From Auanema rhodensis (lineage: Eukaryota; Nematoda; Chromadorea; Rhabditida; Rhabditidae): a stretch of DNA of 64,000 bases. Below are positions 25,643 through 41,400 of this stretch, one piece after another. The notes under the pieces are model-generated. The model had not been told where the DNA came from. It did not search any database and saw only the letters and a program-made list of their open reading frames with translations. The DNA lies in NCBI GenBank assembly GCA_964057225.1, contig CAXKVF010000081.1, positions 310,001-374,000 of the forward strand. The letters run 5' to 3'. Numbering within the stretch: the first letter of the stretch is position 1; every line of letters begins with the position of its first letter. The translations under genes were made by a program, and so were the position numbers.

Positions 25643-28634
25643 TTAAAAACCGCATCTCTTTATCTTTCACGTGAAGCGAGTTACATACCAAGTGCACATC
25701 ACGTGTACATTTAATTAGCATAAATTAAAGTTCACGTAAATTTCAAAGTCATGGTTACCATGCACCAATATCAATAAAAATTTGTTTTTAGACTAATATG
25801 GACATGGGGAATCTAATTTTGAAAACCGCATCTCTTTATCTTTCACGTGAAGCGAGTTACATACCAAGTGCACATCACGTGTACATTTAATTAGCATAAA
25901 TTAAAGTTCACGTAAATTTCAAAGTCATGGTTACCATGCACCAATATCAATAAAAATTTGTTTTTAGACTAATATGGACATGGGGAATCTAATTTTGAAA
26001 ACCGCATCTCTTTATCTTTCACGTGAAGCGAGTTACATACCAAGTGCACATCACGTGTACATTTAATAAGCATAAATTAAAGTTCACGTAAATTTCAAAG
26101 TCATGGTTACCATAAACCAATATCAATAAAAATTTGTTTTTAGACTAATATGGACATGGGGAATCTAATTTTAAAAACCGCATCTCTTTATCTTTCACGT
26201 GAAGCGAGTTACATACCAAGTGCACATCACGTGTACATTTAATAAGCATAAATTAAAGTTCACGTAAATTTCAAAGTCATGGTTACCATGCACCAATATC
26301 AATAAAAATTTGTTTTTAGACTAATTTGGACATGGGGAATCTAATTTTGAAAACCGCATCTCTTTATCTTTCACGTGAAGCGAGTTACATACCAAGCGCA
26401 CATCACGTGTACATTTAATTAGCATAAATTAAAGTTCACGTAAATTTCAAAGTCATGGTTACCATGCACCAATATCAATAAAAATTTGTTTTTAGACTAA
26501 TATGGACATGGGGAATCTAATTTTGAAAACCGCATCTCTTTATCTTTCACGTGAAGCGAGTTACATACCAAGTGCACATCACGTGTACATTTAATTAGCA
26601 TAAATTAAAGTTCACGTAAATTTCAAAGTCATGGTTACCATGCACCAATATCAATAAAAATTTGTTTTTAGACTAATATGGACATGGGGAATCTAATTTT
26701 GAAAACCGCATCTCTTTATCTTTCACGAGAAGCGAGTTACATACCAAGTGCACATCACGTGTACATTTAATTAGCATAAATTAAAGTTCACGTAAATTTC
26801 AAAGTCATGGTTACCATGCACCAATATCAATAAAAATTTGTTTTTAGACTAATATGGACATGGAGAATCTAATTTTGAAAACCGCATCTCTTTATCTTTC
26901 ACGTGAAGCGAGTTACATACCAAGTGCACATCACGTGTACATTTAATTAGCATAAATTAAAGTTCACGTAAATTTCAAAGTCATGGTTACCATGCACCAA
27001 TATCAATAAAAATTTGTTTTTAGACTAATATGAACATGGGGAATCTAATTCTGAAAACCGCATCTCTTTATCTTTCACGTGAAGCGAGTTACATACCAAG
27101 TGCACATCACGTGTACATTTAATTAGCATAAATTAAAGTTCACGTAAATTTCAAAGTCATGGTTACCATGAACCAATATCAATAAAAGTTTGTTTTTAGA
27201 CTAATATGGACATGAGGAATCAAATTTTGAAAACCGCATCTCTTTATCTTTCACGTGAAGCGAGTTACATACCGAGTGCACATCACGTGTACATTTAATT
27301 AGCATAAATTAAAGTTCACGTAAATTTCAAAGTCATGGTTACCATGCACCAATATCAATAAAAATTTGTTTTTAGACTAATATGGACATGGGGAATCTAA
27401 TTTTGGAAACCGCATCTCTTTATCTTTCACGTGAAGCGAGTTACATACCAAGTGCACATCACGTGTACATTTAATTAGCATAAATTAAAGTTCACGTAAA
27501 TTTCAAAGTCATGGTTACCATGAACCAATATCAATGAAAATTTGTTTTTAGACTAATATGGACATGGGGAATCAAATTTTGAAAACCGCATCTCTTTATC
27601 TTTCACGTGAAGCGAGTTACATACCAAGTGCACATCACGTGTACATTTAATTAGCATAAATTAAAGTTCACGTAAATTTCAAAGTCATGGTTACCATGCA
27701 CCAATATCAATAAAAATTTGTTTTTAGACTAATATGGACATGGGGAATCTTATTTTGAAAACCGCATCTCTTTATCTTTCACGTGAAGCGAGTTACATAC
27801 CAAGTGCACATCACGTGTACATTTAATTAGCATAAATTAAAGTTCACGTAAATTTCAAAGTCATGGTTACCATGCACCAATATCAATAAAAATCTGTTTT
27901 TAGACTAATATGGACATGGGAAATCTAATTTTGAAAACCGCATCTCTTTATCTTTCACGTGAAGCGAGTTACATACCAAGTGCACATCACGTGTACATTT
28001 AATTAGCATAAATTAAAGTTCACGTAAATTTCAAAGTCATGGTTACCATGCACCAATATCAATAAAAATTTGTTTTTAGACTAATATGAACATGGGGAAT
28101 CTAATTCTGAAAACCGCATCTCTTTATCTTTCACGTGAAGCGAGTTACATACCAAGTGCACATCACGTGTACATTTAATTAGCATAAATTAAAGTTCACG
28201 TAAATTTCAAAGTCATGGTTACCATGAACCAATATCAATAAAAGTTTGTTTTTAGACTAATATGGACATGGGGAATCAAATTTTGAAAACCGCATCTCTT
28301 TATCTTTCACGTGAAGCGAGTTACATACCAAGTGCACATCACGTGTACATTTAATTAGCATAAATTAAAGTTCACGTAAATTTCAAAGTCATGGTTACCA
28401 TGCACCAATATCAATAAAAATTTGTTTTTAGACTAATATGGACATGGGGAATCTAATTTTGAAAACCGCATCTCTTTATCTTTCACGTGAAGCGAGTTAC
28501 ATACCAAGTGCACATCACGTGTACATTTAATTAGCATAAATTAAAGTTCACGTAAATTTCAAAGTCATGGTTACCATGAACCAATATCAATGAAAATTTG
28601 TTTTTAGACTAATATGGACATGGGGAATCAAATT

Positions 28635-30746
28635 TTGAAAACCGCATCTCTTTATCTTTCACGTGAAGCGAGTTACATACCAAGTGCACATCACGTGTAC
28701 ATTTAATTAGCATAAATTAAAGTTCACGTAAATTTCAAAGTCATGGTTACCATGAACCAATATCAATAAAAATTTGTTTTTAGACTAATATGGACATGGG
28801 GAATCTAATTTTGAAAACCGCATCTCTTTATCTTACACGTGAAGCGAGTTACATACCAAGTGCACATCACGTGTACATTTAATTAGCATAAATAAAAGTT
28901 CACGTAAATTTCAAAGTCATAGTTACCATGAACCAATATCAATGAAAATTTGTTTTTAGACTAATATGGACATGGGGAATCAAATTTTGAAAACCGCATC
29001 TCTTTATCTTTCACGTGAAGCGAGTTACATACCAAGTGCACATCACGTGTACATTTAATTAGCATAAATTAAAGTTCACGTAAATTTCAAAGTCATGGTT
29101 ACCATAAACCAATATCAATAAAAATTTGTTTTTAGACTAATATGGACATGGGGAATCTAATTTTAAAAACCGCATCTCTTTATCTTTCACGTGAAGCGAG
29201 TTACATACCAAGTGCACATCACGTGTACATTTAATAAGCATAAATTAAAGTTCACGTAAATTTCAAAGTCATGGTTACCATGCACCAATATCAATAAAAA
29301 TTTGTTTTTAGACTAATATGAACATGGGGAATCTAATTCTGAAAACCGCATCTCTTTATCTTTCACGTGAAGCGAGTTACATACCAAGTGCACATCACGT
29401 GTACATTTAATTAGCATAAATTAAAGTTCACGTAAATTTCAAAGTCATGGTTACCATGAACCAATATCAATAAAAGTTTGTTTTTAGACTAATATGGACA
29501 TGGGGAATCAAATTTTGAAAACCGCATCTCTTTATCTTTCACGTGAAGCGAGTTACATACCAAGTGCACATCACGTGTACATTTAATTAGCATAAATTAA
29601 AGTTCACGTAAATTTCAAAGTCATGGTTACCATGCACCAATATCAATGAAAATTTGTTTTTAGACTAATATGGACATGGGGAATCTAATTTTGAAAACCG
29701 CATCTCTTTATCTTTCACGTGAAGCGAGTTACATACCAAGTGCACATCACGTGTACATTTAATTAGCATAAATTAAAGTTCACGTAAATTTCAAAGTCAT
29801 GGTTACCATGAACCAATATCAATAAAAATTTGTTTTTAGACTAATATGGACATGGGGAATCTAATTTTGAAAACCGCATCTCTTTATCTTACACGTGAAG
29901 CGAGTTACATACCAAGTGCACATCACGTGTACATTTAATTAGCATAAATAAAAGTTCACGTAAATTTCAAAGTCATAGTTACCATGAACCAATATCAATG
30001 AAAATTTGTTTTTAGACTAATATGGACATGGGGAATCAAATTTTGAAAACCGCATCTCTTTATCTTTCACGTGAAGCGAGTTACATACCAAGTGCACATC
30101 ACGTGTACATTTAATTAGCATAAATTAAAGTTCACGTAAATTTCAAAGTCATGGTTACCATAAACCAATATCAATAAAAATTTGTTTTTAGACTAATATG
30201 GACATGGGGAATCTAATTTTAAAAACCGCATCTCTTTATCTTTCACGTGAAGCGAGTTACATACCAAGTGCACATCACGTGTACATTTAATAAGCATAAA
30301 TTAAAGTTCACGTAAATTTCAAAGTCATGGTTACCATGCACCAATATCAATAAAAATTTGTTTTTAGACTAATATGAACATGGGGAATCTAATTCTGAAA
30401 ACCGCATCTCTTTATCTTTCACGTGAAGCGAGTTACATACCAAGTGCACATCACGTGTACATTTAATTAGCATAAATTAAAGTTCACGTAAATTTCAAAG
30501 TCATGGTTACCATGAACCAATATCAATAAAAGTTTGTTTTTAGACTAATATGGACATGGGGAATCAAATTTTGAAAACCGCATCTCTTTATCTTTCACGT
30601 GAAGCGAGTTACATACCAAGTGCACATCACGTGTACATTTAATTAGCATAAATTAAAGTTCACGTAAATTTCAAAGTCATGGTTACCATGCACCAATATC
30701 AATGAAAATTTGTTTTTAGACTAATATGGACATGGGGAATCTAATT
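28635..30746 (+). repeat. 6-mer HOR, two adjacent 1056-bp copies
   Basis: Copies 28635-29690 and 29691-30746 share several rare changes in the same order: cttacacgtg, aaataaaagttc and catagttacc in one monomer (28835-28921 and 29891-29977), then accataaacc, aataagc with attctg, aataaaag with caaa, and a tgcacc/aatga/ctaa monomer. I see no difference between the copies at these tags, so this looks like a very recent direct duplication. Confidence 0.9.
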
Positions 30747-31978
30747 TTGAAAACCGCATCTCTTTATCTTTCACGTGAAGCGAGTTACATACCAAGTGCA
30801 CATCACGTGTACATTTAATTAGCATAAATTAAAGTTCACGTAAATTTCAAAGTCATGGTTACCATAAACCAATATCAATAAAAATTTGTTTTTAGACTAA
30901 TATGGACATGGGGAATCTAATTTTAAAAACCGCATCTCTTTATCTTTCACGTGAAGCGAGTTACATACCAAGTGCACATCACGTGTACATTTAATAAGCA
31001 TAAATTAAAGTTCACGTAAATTTCAAAGTCATGGTTACCATGCACCAATATCAATAAAAATTTGTTTTTAGACTAATATGGACATGGGGAATCTAATTTT
31101 GAAAACCGCATCTCTTTATCTTTCACGTGAAGCGAGTTACATACCAAGTGCACATCACGTGTACATTTAATTAGCATAAATTAAAGTTCACGTAAATTTC
31201 AAAGTCATGGTTACCATGAACCAATATCAATAAAAATTTGTTTTTAGACTAATATGGACATGGGGAATCAAATTTTGAAAACCGCATCTCTTTATCTTTC
31301 ACGTGAAGCGAGTTACATACCAAGTGCACATCACGTGTACATTTAATTAGCATAAATTAAAGTTCACGTAAATTTCAAAGTCATGGTTACCATGCACCAA
31401 TATCAATAAAAATTTGTTTTTAGACTAATATGGACATGGGGAATCTAATTTTGAAAACCGCATCTCTTCATCTTTCACGTGAAGCGAGTTACATACCAAG
31501 TGCACATCACGTGTACATTTAATTAGCATAAATTAAAGTTCACGTAAATTTCAAAGTCATGGTTACCATGCACCAATATCAATAAAAATTTGTTTTTAGA
31601 CTAATATGAACATGGGGAATCTAATTCTGAAAACCGCATCTCTTTATCTTTCACGTGAAGCGAGTTACATACCAAGTGCACATCACGTGTACATTTAATT
31701 AGCATAAATTAAAGTTCACGTAAATTTCAAAGTCATGGTTACCATGAACCAATATCAATAAAAGTTTGTTTTTAGACTAATATGGACATGGGGAATCAAA
31801 TTTTGAAAACCGCATCTCTTTATCTTTCACGTGAAGCGAGTTACATACCAAGTGCACATCACGTGTACATTTAATTAGCATAAATTAAAGTTCACGTAAA
31901 TTTCAAAGTCATGGTTACCATGCACCAATATCAATAAAAATTTGTTTTTAGACTAATATGGACATGGGGAATCAAATT

Positions 31979-34970
31979 TTGAAAACCGCATCTCTTCATC
32001 TTTCACGTGAAGCGAGTTACATACCAAGTGCACATCACGTGTACATTTAATTAGCATAAATTAAAGTTCACGTAAATTTCAAAGTCATGGTTACCATGCA
32101 CCAATATCAATAAAAATTTGTTTTTAGACTAATATGGACATGGGGAATCTAATTTTGAAAACCGCATCTCTTTATCTTTCACGTGAAGCGAGTTACATAC
32201 CAAGTGCACATCACGTGTACATTTAATTAGCATAAATTAAAGTTCACGCAAATTTCAAAGTCATGGTTACCATGAACCAATATCAATGAAAATTTGTTTT
32301 TAGACTAATATGGACATGGGGAATCAAATTTTGAAAACCGCATCTCTTTATCTTTCACGTGAAGCGAGTTACATACCAAGTGCACATCACGTGTACATTT
32401 AATTAGCATAAATTAAAGTTCACGTAAATTTCAAAGTCATGGTTACCATGAACCAATATCAATAAAAATTTGTTTTTAGACTAATATGGACATGGGGAAT
32501 CTAATTTTGAAAACCGCATCTCTTTATCTTTCACGTGAAGCGAGTTACATACCAAGTGCACATCACGTGTACATTTAATTAGCATAAATTAAAGTTCACG
32601 TAAATTTCAAAGTCATGGTTACCATGCACCAATATCGATAAAAATTTGTTTTTAGACTAATATGGACATGGGGAATCTTATTTTGAAAACCGCATCTCTT
32701 TATCTTTCACGTGAAGCGAGTTACATACCAAGTGCACATCACGTGTACATTTAATTAGCATAAATTAAAGTTCACGTAAATTTCAAAGTCATGGTTACCA
32801 TGCACCAATATCAATAAAAATTCGTTTTTAGACTAATATGTACATGGGGAATCTTATTTTGAAAACCGCATCTCTTTATCTTTCACGTGAAGCGAGTTAC
32901 ATACCAAGTGCACATCACGTGTACATTTAATTAGCATAAATTAAAGTTCACGTAAATTTCAAAGTCATGGTTACCATGCACCAATATCAATAAAAATTTG
33001 TTTTTAGACTAATATGGATATGGGGAATCCAATTTTGAAAACCGCATCTCTTTATCTTTCACGTGAAGCGAGTTACATACCAAGTGCACATCACGTGTAC
33101 ATTTAATTAGCATAAATTAAAGTTCACGTAAATTTCAAAGTCATGGTTACCATGAACCAATATCAATAAAAATTTGTTTTTAGACTAATATGGACATGGG
33201 GAATCAAATTTTGAAAACCGCATCTCTTTATCTTTCACGTGAAGCGAGTTACATACCAAGTGCACATCACGTGTACATTTAATTAGCATAAATTAAAGTT
33301 CACGTAAATTTCAAAGTCATGGTTACCATGCACCAATATCAATAAAAATTTGTTTTTAGACTAATATGGACATGGGGAATCTAATTTTGAAAACCGCATC
33401 TCTTTATCTTTCACGTGAAGCGAGTTACATACCAAGTGCACATCACGTGTACATTTAATTAGCATAAATTAAAGTTCACGTAAATTTCAAAGTCATGGTT
33501 ACCATGCACCAATATCAATAAAAATTTGTTTTTAGACTAATATGGACATGGGGAATCTAATTTTGAAAACCGCATCTCTTTATCTTTCACGTGAAGCGAG
33601 TTACATACCAAGTGCACATCACGTGTACATTTAATTAGCATAAATTAAAGTTCACGTAAATTTCAAAGTCATGGTTACCATGCACCAATATCAATAAAAA
33701 TTTGTTTTTAGACTAATATGGACATGGGGAATCTAATTTTGAAAACCGCATCTCTTTATCTTTCACGTGAAGCGAGTTACATACCAAGTGCACATCACGT
33801 GTACATTTAATTAGCATAAATTAAAGTTCACGTAAATTTCAAAGTCATGGTTACCATGCACCAATATCAATAAAAATTTGTTTTTAGACTAATATGGACA
33901 TGGGGAATCTAATTTTGAAAACCGCATCTCTTTATCTTTCACGTGAAGCGAGTTACATACCAAGTGCACATCACGTGTACATTTAATTAGCATAAATTAA
34001 AGTTCACGTAAATTTCAAAGTCATGGTTACCATGCACCAATATCAATAAAAATTTGTTTTTAGACTAATATGGACATGAGGAATCTAATTTTGAAAACCG
34101 CATCTCTTTATCTTTCACGTGAAGCGAGTTACATACCAAGTGCACATCACGTGTACATTTAATTAGCATAAATTAAAGTTCACGTAAATTTCAAAGTCAT
34201 GGTTACCATGCACCAATATCAATAAAAATTTGTTTTTAGACTAATATGGATATGGGGAATCCAATTTTGAAAACCGCATCTCTTTATCTTTCACGTGAAG
34301 CGAGTTACATACCAAGTGCACATCACGTGTACATTTAATTAGCATAAATTAAAGTTCACGTAAATTTCAAAGTCATGGTTACCATGAACCAATATCAATA
34401 AAAGTTTGTTTTTAGACTAATATGGACATGGGGAATCAAATTTTGAAAACCGCATCTCTTTATCTTTCACGTGAAGCGAGTTACATACCAAGTGCACATC
34501 ACGTGTACATTTAATTAGCATAAATTAAAGTTCACGTAAATTTCAAAGTCATGGTTACCATGCACCAATATCAATAAAAATTTGTTTTTAGACTAATATG
34601 GATATGGGGAATCCAATTTTGAAAACCGCATCTCTTTATCTTTCACGTGAAGCGAGTTACATACCAAGTGCACATCACGTGTACATTTAATTAGCATAAA
34701 TTAAAGTTCACGTAAATTTCAAAGTCATGGTTACCATGAACCAATATCAATAAAAGTTTGTTTTTAGACTAATATGGACATGGGGAATCAAATTTTGAAA
34801 ACCGCATCTCTTTATCTTTCACGTGAAGCGAGTTACATACCAAGTGCACATCACGTGTACATTTAATTAGCATAAATTAAAGTTCACGTAAATTTCAAAG
34901 TCATGGTTACCATGCACCAATATCAATAAAAATTTGTTTTTAGACTAATATGGACATGGGGAATCAAATT
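31979..34970 (+). repeat. 17-mer HOR unit, copy 1
   Basis: A 2992-bp unit opening with a ctcttcatc head (31997). Tags in order: cacgcaaatt, tatcgata (32636), attcgttttt with tatgtacatgg and ctta (about 32820-32857), tatggatatgg with a ccaa tail, a caaa monomer, four plain tgcacc/ctaa monomers, catgagg, tatggatatgg. The last four monomers alternate aataaaag/caaa and tatggatatgg types. The first 13 monomers (to 34266) are shared by all three copies. Confidence 0.9.
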
Positions 34971-37900
34971 TTGAAAACCGCATCTCTTCATCTTTCACGT
35001 GAAGCGAGTTACATACCAAGTGCACATCACGTGTACATTTAATTAGCATAAATTAAAGTTCACGTAAATTTCAAAGTCATGGTTACCATGCACCAATATC
35101 AATAAAAATTTGTTTTTAGACTAATATGGACATGGGGAATCTAATTTTGAAAACCGCATCTCTTTATCTTTCACGTGAAGCGAGTTACATACCAAGTGCA
35201 CATCACGTGTACATTTAATTAGCATAAATTAAAGTTCACGCAAATTTCAAAGTCATGGTTACCATGAACCAATATCAATGAAAATTTGTTTTTAGACTAA
35301 TATGGACATGGGGAATCAAATTTTGAAAACCGCATCTCTTTATCTTTCACGTGAAGCGAGTTACATACCAAGTGCACATCACGTGTACATTTAATTAGCA
35401 TAAATTAAAGTTCACGTAAATTTCAAAGTCATGGTTACCATGAACCAATATCAATAAAAATTTGTTTTTAGACTAATATGGACATGGGGAATCTAATTTT
35501 GAAAACCGCATCTCTTTATCTTTCACGTGAAGCGAGTTACATACCAAGTGCACATCACGTGTACATTTAATTAGCATAAATTAAAGTTCACGTAAATTTC
35601 AAAGTCATGGTTACCATGCACCAATATCGATAAAAATTTGTTTTTAGACTAATATGGACATGGGGAATCTTATTTTGAAAACCGCATCTCTTTATCTTTC
35701 ACGTGAAGCGAGTTACATACCAAGTGCACATCACGTGTACATTTAATTAGCATAAATTAAAGTTCACGTAAATTTCAAAGTCATGGTTACCATGCACCAA
35801 TATCAATAAAAATTCGTTTTTAGACTAATATGTACATGGGGAATCTTATTTTGAAAACCGCATCTCTTTATCTTTCACGTGAAGCGAGTTACATACCAAG
35901 TGCACATCACGTGTACATTTAATTAGCATAAATTAAAGTTCACGTAAATTTCAAAGTCATGGTTACCATGCACCAATATCAATAAAAATTTGTTTTTAGA
36001 CTAATATGGATATGGGGAATCCAATTTTGAAAACCGCATCTCTTTATCTTTCACGTGAAGCGAGTTACATACCAAGTGCACATCACGTGTACATTTAATT
36101 AGCATAAATTAAAGTTCACGTAAATTTCAAAGTCATGGTTACCATGAACCAATATCAATAAAAATTTGTTTTTAGACTAATATGGACATGGGGAATCAAA
36201 TTTTGAAAACCGCATCTCTTTATCTTTCACGTGAAGCGAGTTACATACCAAGTGCACATCACGTGTACATTTAATTAGCATAAATTAAAGTTCACGTAAA
36301 TTTCAAAGTCATGGTTACCATGCACCAATATCAATAAAAATTTGTTTTTAGACTAATATGGACATGGGGAATCTAATTTTGAAAACCGCATCTCTTTATC
36401 TTTCACGTGAAGCGAGTTACATACCAAGTGCACATCACGTGTACATTTAATTAGCATAAATTAAAGTTCACGTAAATTTCAAAGTCATGGTTACCATGCA
36501 CCAATATCAATAAAAATTTGTTTTTAGACTAATATGGACATGGGGAATCTAATTTTGAAAACCGCATCTCTTTATCTTTCACGTGAAGCGAGTTACATAC
36601 CAAGTGCACATCACGTGTACATTTAATTAGCATAAATTAAAGTTCACGTAAATTTCAAAGTCATGGTTACCATGCACCAATATCAATAAAAATTTGTTTT
36701 TAGACTAATATGGACATGGGGAATCTAATTTTGAAAACCGCATCTCTTTATCTTTCACGTGAAGCGAGTTACATACCAAGTGCACATCACGTGTACATTT
36801 AATTAGCATAAATTAAAGTTCACGTAAATTTCAAAGTCATGGTTACCATGCACCAATATCAATAAAAATTTGTTTTTAGACTAATATGGACATGGGGAAT
36901 CTAATTTTGAAAACCGCATCTCTTTATCTTTCACGTGAAGCGAGTTACATACCAAGTGCACATCACGTGTACATTTAATTAGCATAAATTAAAGTTCACG
37001 TAAATTTCAAAGTCATGGTTACCATGCACCAATATCAATAAAAATTTGTTTTTAGACTAATATGGACATGAGGAATCTAATTTTGAAAACCGCATCTCTT
37101 TATCTTTCACGTGAAGCGAGTTACATACCAAGTGCACATCACGTGTACATTTAATTAGCATAAATTAAAGTTCACGTAAATTTCAAAGTCATGGTTACCA
37201 TGCACCAATATCAATAAAAATTTGTTTTTAGACTAATATGGATATGGGGAATCCAATTTTGAAAACCGCATCTCTTTATCTTTCACGTGAAGCGAGTTAC
37301 ATACCAAGTGCACATCACGTGTACATTTAATTAGCATAAATTAAAGTTCACGTAAATTTCAAAGTCATGGTTACCATGAACCAATATCAATAAAAATTTG
37401 TTTTTAGACTAATATGGACATGGGGAATCAAATTTTGAAAACCGCATCTCTTTATCTTTCACGTGAAGCGAGTTACATACCAAGTGCACATCACGTGTAC
37501 ATTTAATTAGCATAAATTAAAGTTCACGTAAATTTCAAAGTCATGGTTACCATGCACCAATATCAATAAAAATTTGTTTTTAGACTAATATGGACATGGG
37601 GAATCTAATTTTGAAAACCGCATCTCTTTATCTTTCACGTGAAGCGAGTTACATACCAAGTGCACATCACGTGTACATTTAATTAGCATAAATTAAAGTT
37701 CACGTAAATTTCAAAGTCATGGTTACCATGCACCAATATCAATAAAAATTTGTTTTTAGACTAATATGGACATGGGGAATCTAATTTTGAAAACCGCATC
37801 TCTTTATCTTTCACGTGAAGCGAGTTACATACCAAGTGCACATCACGTGTACATTTAATTAGCATAAATTAAAGTTCACGTAAATTTCAAAGTCATGGTT

Positions 37901-38490
37901 ACCATGCACCAATATCAATAAAAATTTGTTTTTAGACTAATATGGACATGGGGAATCAAATTTTGAAAACCGCATCTCTTCATCTTTCACGTGAAGCGAG
38001 TTACATACCAAGTGCACATCACGTGTACATTTAATTAGCATAAATTAAAGTTCACGTAAATTTCAAAGTCATGGTTACCATGCACCAATATCAATAAAAA
38101 TTTGTTTTTAGACTAATATGGACATGGGGAATCTAATTTTGAAAACCGCATCTCTTTATCTTTCACGTGAAGCGAGTTACATACCAAGTGCACATCACGT
38201 GTACATTTAATTAGCATAAATTAAAGTTCACGTAAATTTCAAAGTCATGGTTACCATGAACCAATATCAATAAAAGTTTGTTTTTAGACTAATATGGACA
38301 TGGGGAATCAAATTTTGAAAACCGCATCTCTTTATCTTTCACGTGAAGCGAGTTACATACCAAGTGCACATCACGTGTACATTTAATTAGCATAAATTAA
38401 AGTTCACGTAAATTTCAAAGTCATGGTTACCATGCACCAATATCAATAAAAATTTGTTTTTAGACTAATATGGACATGGGGAATCAAATT
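34971..38490 (+). repeat. 17-mer-derived HOR unit, copy 2 (20 monomers)
   Basis: Starts at the ctcttcatc head (34989), 2992 bp after copy 1. The first 13 monomers repeat copy 1 (tatcgata at 35628, attcgttttt at about 35813). The end differs: three extra monomers, including a second ctcttcatc head at 37981, 528 bp (3 monomers) before that of copy 3. The unit therefore measures 3520 bp. The extra length is consistent with a local 3-mer duplication across the unit boundary. Confidence 0.9.
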
Positions 38491-41400
38491 TTGAAAACCG
38501 CATCTCTTCATCTTTCACGTGAAGCGAGTTACATACCAAGTGCACATCACGTGTACATTTAATTAGCATAAATTAAAGTTCACGTAAATTTCAAAGTCAT
38601 GGTTACCATGCACCAATATCAATAAAAATTTGTTTTTAGACTAATATGGACATGGGGAATCTAATTTTGAAAACCGCATCTCTTTATCTTTCACGTGAAG
38701 CGAGTTACATACCAAGTGCACATCACGTGTACATTTAATTAGCATAAATTAAAGTTCACGCAAATTTCAAAGTCATGGTTACCATGAACCAATATCAATG
38801 AAAATTTGTTTTTAGACTAATATGGACATGGGGAATCAAATTTTGAAAACCGCATCTCTCTATCTTTCACGTGAAGCGAGTTACATACCAAGTGCACATC
38901 ACGTGTACATTTAATTAGCATAAATTAAAGTTCACGTAAATTTCAAAGTCATGGTTACCATGAACCAATATCAATAAAAATTTGTTTTTAGACTAATATG
39001 GACATGGGGAATCTAATTTTGAAAACCGCATCTCTTTATCTTTCACGTGAAGCGAGTTACATACCAAGTGCACATCACGTGTACATTTAATTAGCATAAA
39101 TTAAAGTTCACGTAAATTTCAAAGTCATGGTTACCATGCACCAATATCGATAAAAATTTGTTTTTAGACTAATATGGACATGGGGAATCTTATTTTGAAA
39201 ACCGCATCTCTTTATCTTTCACGTGAAGCGAGTTACATACCAAGTGCACATCACGTGTACATTTAATTAGCATAAATTAAAGTTCACGTAAATTTCAAAG
39301 TCATGGTTACCATGCACCAATATCAATAAAAATTCGTTTTTAGACTAATATGTACATGGGGAATCTTATTTTGAAAACCGCATCTCTTTATCTTTCACGT
39401 GAAGCGAGTTACATACCAAGTGCACATCACGTGTACATTTAATTAGCATAAATTAAAGTTCACGTAAATTTCAAAGTCATGGTTACCATGCACCAATATC
39501 AATAAAAATTTGTTTTTAGACTAATATGGATATGGGGAATCCAATTTTGAAAACCGCATCTCTTTATCTTTCACGTGAAGCGAGTTACATACCAAGTGCA
39601 CATCACGTGTACATTTAATTAGCATAAATTAAAGTTCACGTAAATTTCAAAGTCATGGTTACCATGAACCAATATCAATAAAAATTTGTTTTTAGACTAA
39701 TATGGACATGGGGAATCAAATTTTGAAAACCGCATCTCTTTATCTTTCACGTGAAGCGAGTTACATACCAAGTGCACATCACGTGTACATTTAATTAGCA
39801 TAAATTAAAGTTCACGTAAATTTCAAAGTCATGGTTACCATGCACCAATATCAATAAAAATTTGTTTTTAGACTAATATGGACATGGGGAATCTAATTTT
39901 GAAAACCGCATCTCTTTATCTTTCACGTGAAGCGAGTTACATACCAAGTGCACATCACGTGTACATTTAATTAGCATAAATTAAAGTTCACGTAAATTTC
40001 AAAGTCATGGTTACCATGCACCAATATCAATAAAAATTTGTTTTTAGACTAATATGGACATGGGGAATCTAATTTTGAAAACCGCATCTCTTTATCTTTC
40101 ACGTGAAGCGAGTTACATACCAAGTGCACATCACGTGTACATTTAATTAGCATAAATTAAAGTTCACGTAAATTTCAAAGTCATGGTTACCATGCACCAA
40201 TATCAATAAAAATTTGTTTTTAGACTAATATGGACATGGGGAATCTAATTTTGAAAACCGCATCTCTTTATCTTTCACGTGAAGCGAGTTACATACCAAG
40301 TGCACATCACGTGTACATTTAATTAGCATAAATTAAAGTTCACGTAAATTTCAAAGTCATGGTTACCATGCACCAATATCAATAAAAATTTGTTTTTAGA
40401 CTAATATGGACATGGGGAATCTAATTTTGAAAACCGCATCTCTTTATCTTTCACGTGAAGCGAGTTACATACCAAGTGCACATCACGTGTACATTTAATT
40501 AGCATAAATTAAAGTTCACGTAAATTTCAAAGTCATGGTTACCATGCACCAATATCAATAAAAATTTGTTTTTAGACTAATATGGACATGAGGAATCTAA
40601 TTTTGAAAACCGCATCTCTTTATCTTTCACGTGAAGCGAGTTACATACCAAGTGCACATCACGTGTACATTTAATTAGCATAAATTAAAGTTCACGTAAA
40701 TTTCAAAGTCATGGTTACCATGCACCAATATCAATAAAAATTTGTTTTTAGACTAATATGGATATGGGGAATCCAATTTTGAAAACCGCATCTCTTTATC
40801 TTTCACGTGAAGCGAGTTACATACCAAGTGCACATCACGTGTACATTTAATTAGCATAAATTAAAGTTCACGTAAATTTCAAAGTCATGGTTACCATGAA
40901 CCAATATCAATAAAAATTTGTTTTTAGACTAATATGGACATGGGGAATCGAATTTTGAAAACCGCATCTCTTTATCTTTCACGTGAAGCGAGTTACATAC
41001 CAAGTGCACATCACGTGTACATTTAATTAGCATAAATTAAAGTTCACGTAAATTTCAAAGTCATGGTTACCATGCACCAATATCAATAAAAATTTGTTTT
41101 TAGACTAATATGGACATGGGGAATCTAATTTTGAAAACCGCATCTCTTTATCTTTCACGTGAAGCGAGTTACATACCAAGTGCACATCACGTGTACATTT
41201 AATTAGCATAAATTAAAGTTCACGTAAATTTCAAAGTCATGGTTACCATGCACCAATATCAATAAAAATTTGTTTTTAGACTAATATGGACATGGGGAAT
41301 CTAATTTTGAAAACCGCATCTCTTTATCTTTCACGTGAAGCGAGTTACATACCAAGTGCACATCACGTGTACATTTAATTAGCATAAATTAAAGTTCACG

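Noticed and set aside
32820-32834. CENP-B-box-like start (attcg) in some monomers
   Set aside because: Only TTCG of the CENP-B box core fits; the A and CGGG positions do not, and most monomers lack even the TTCG.
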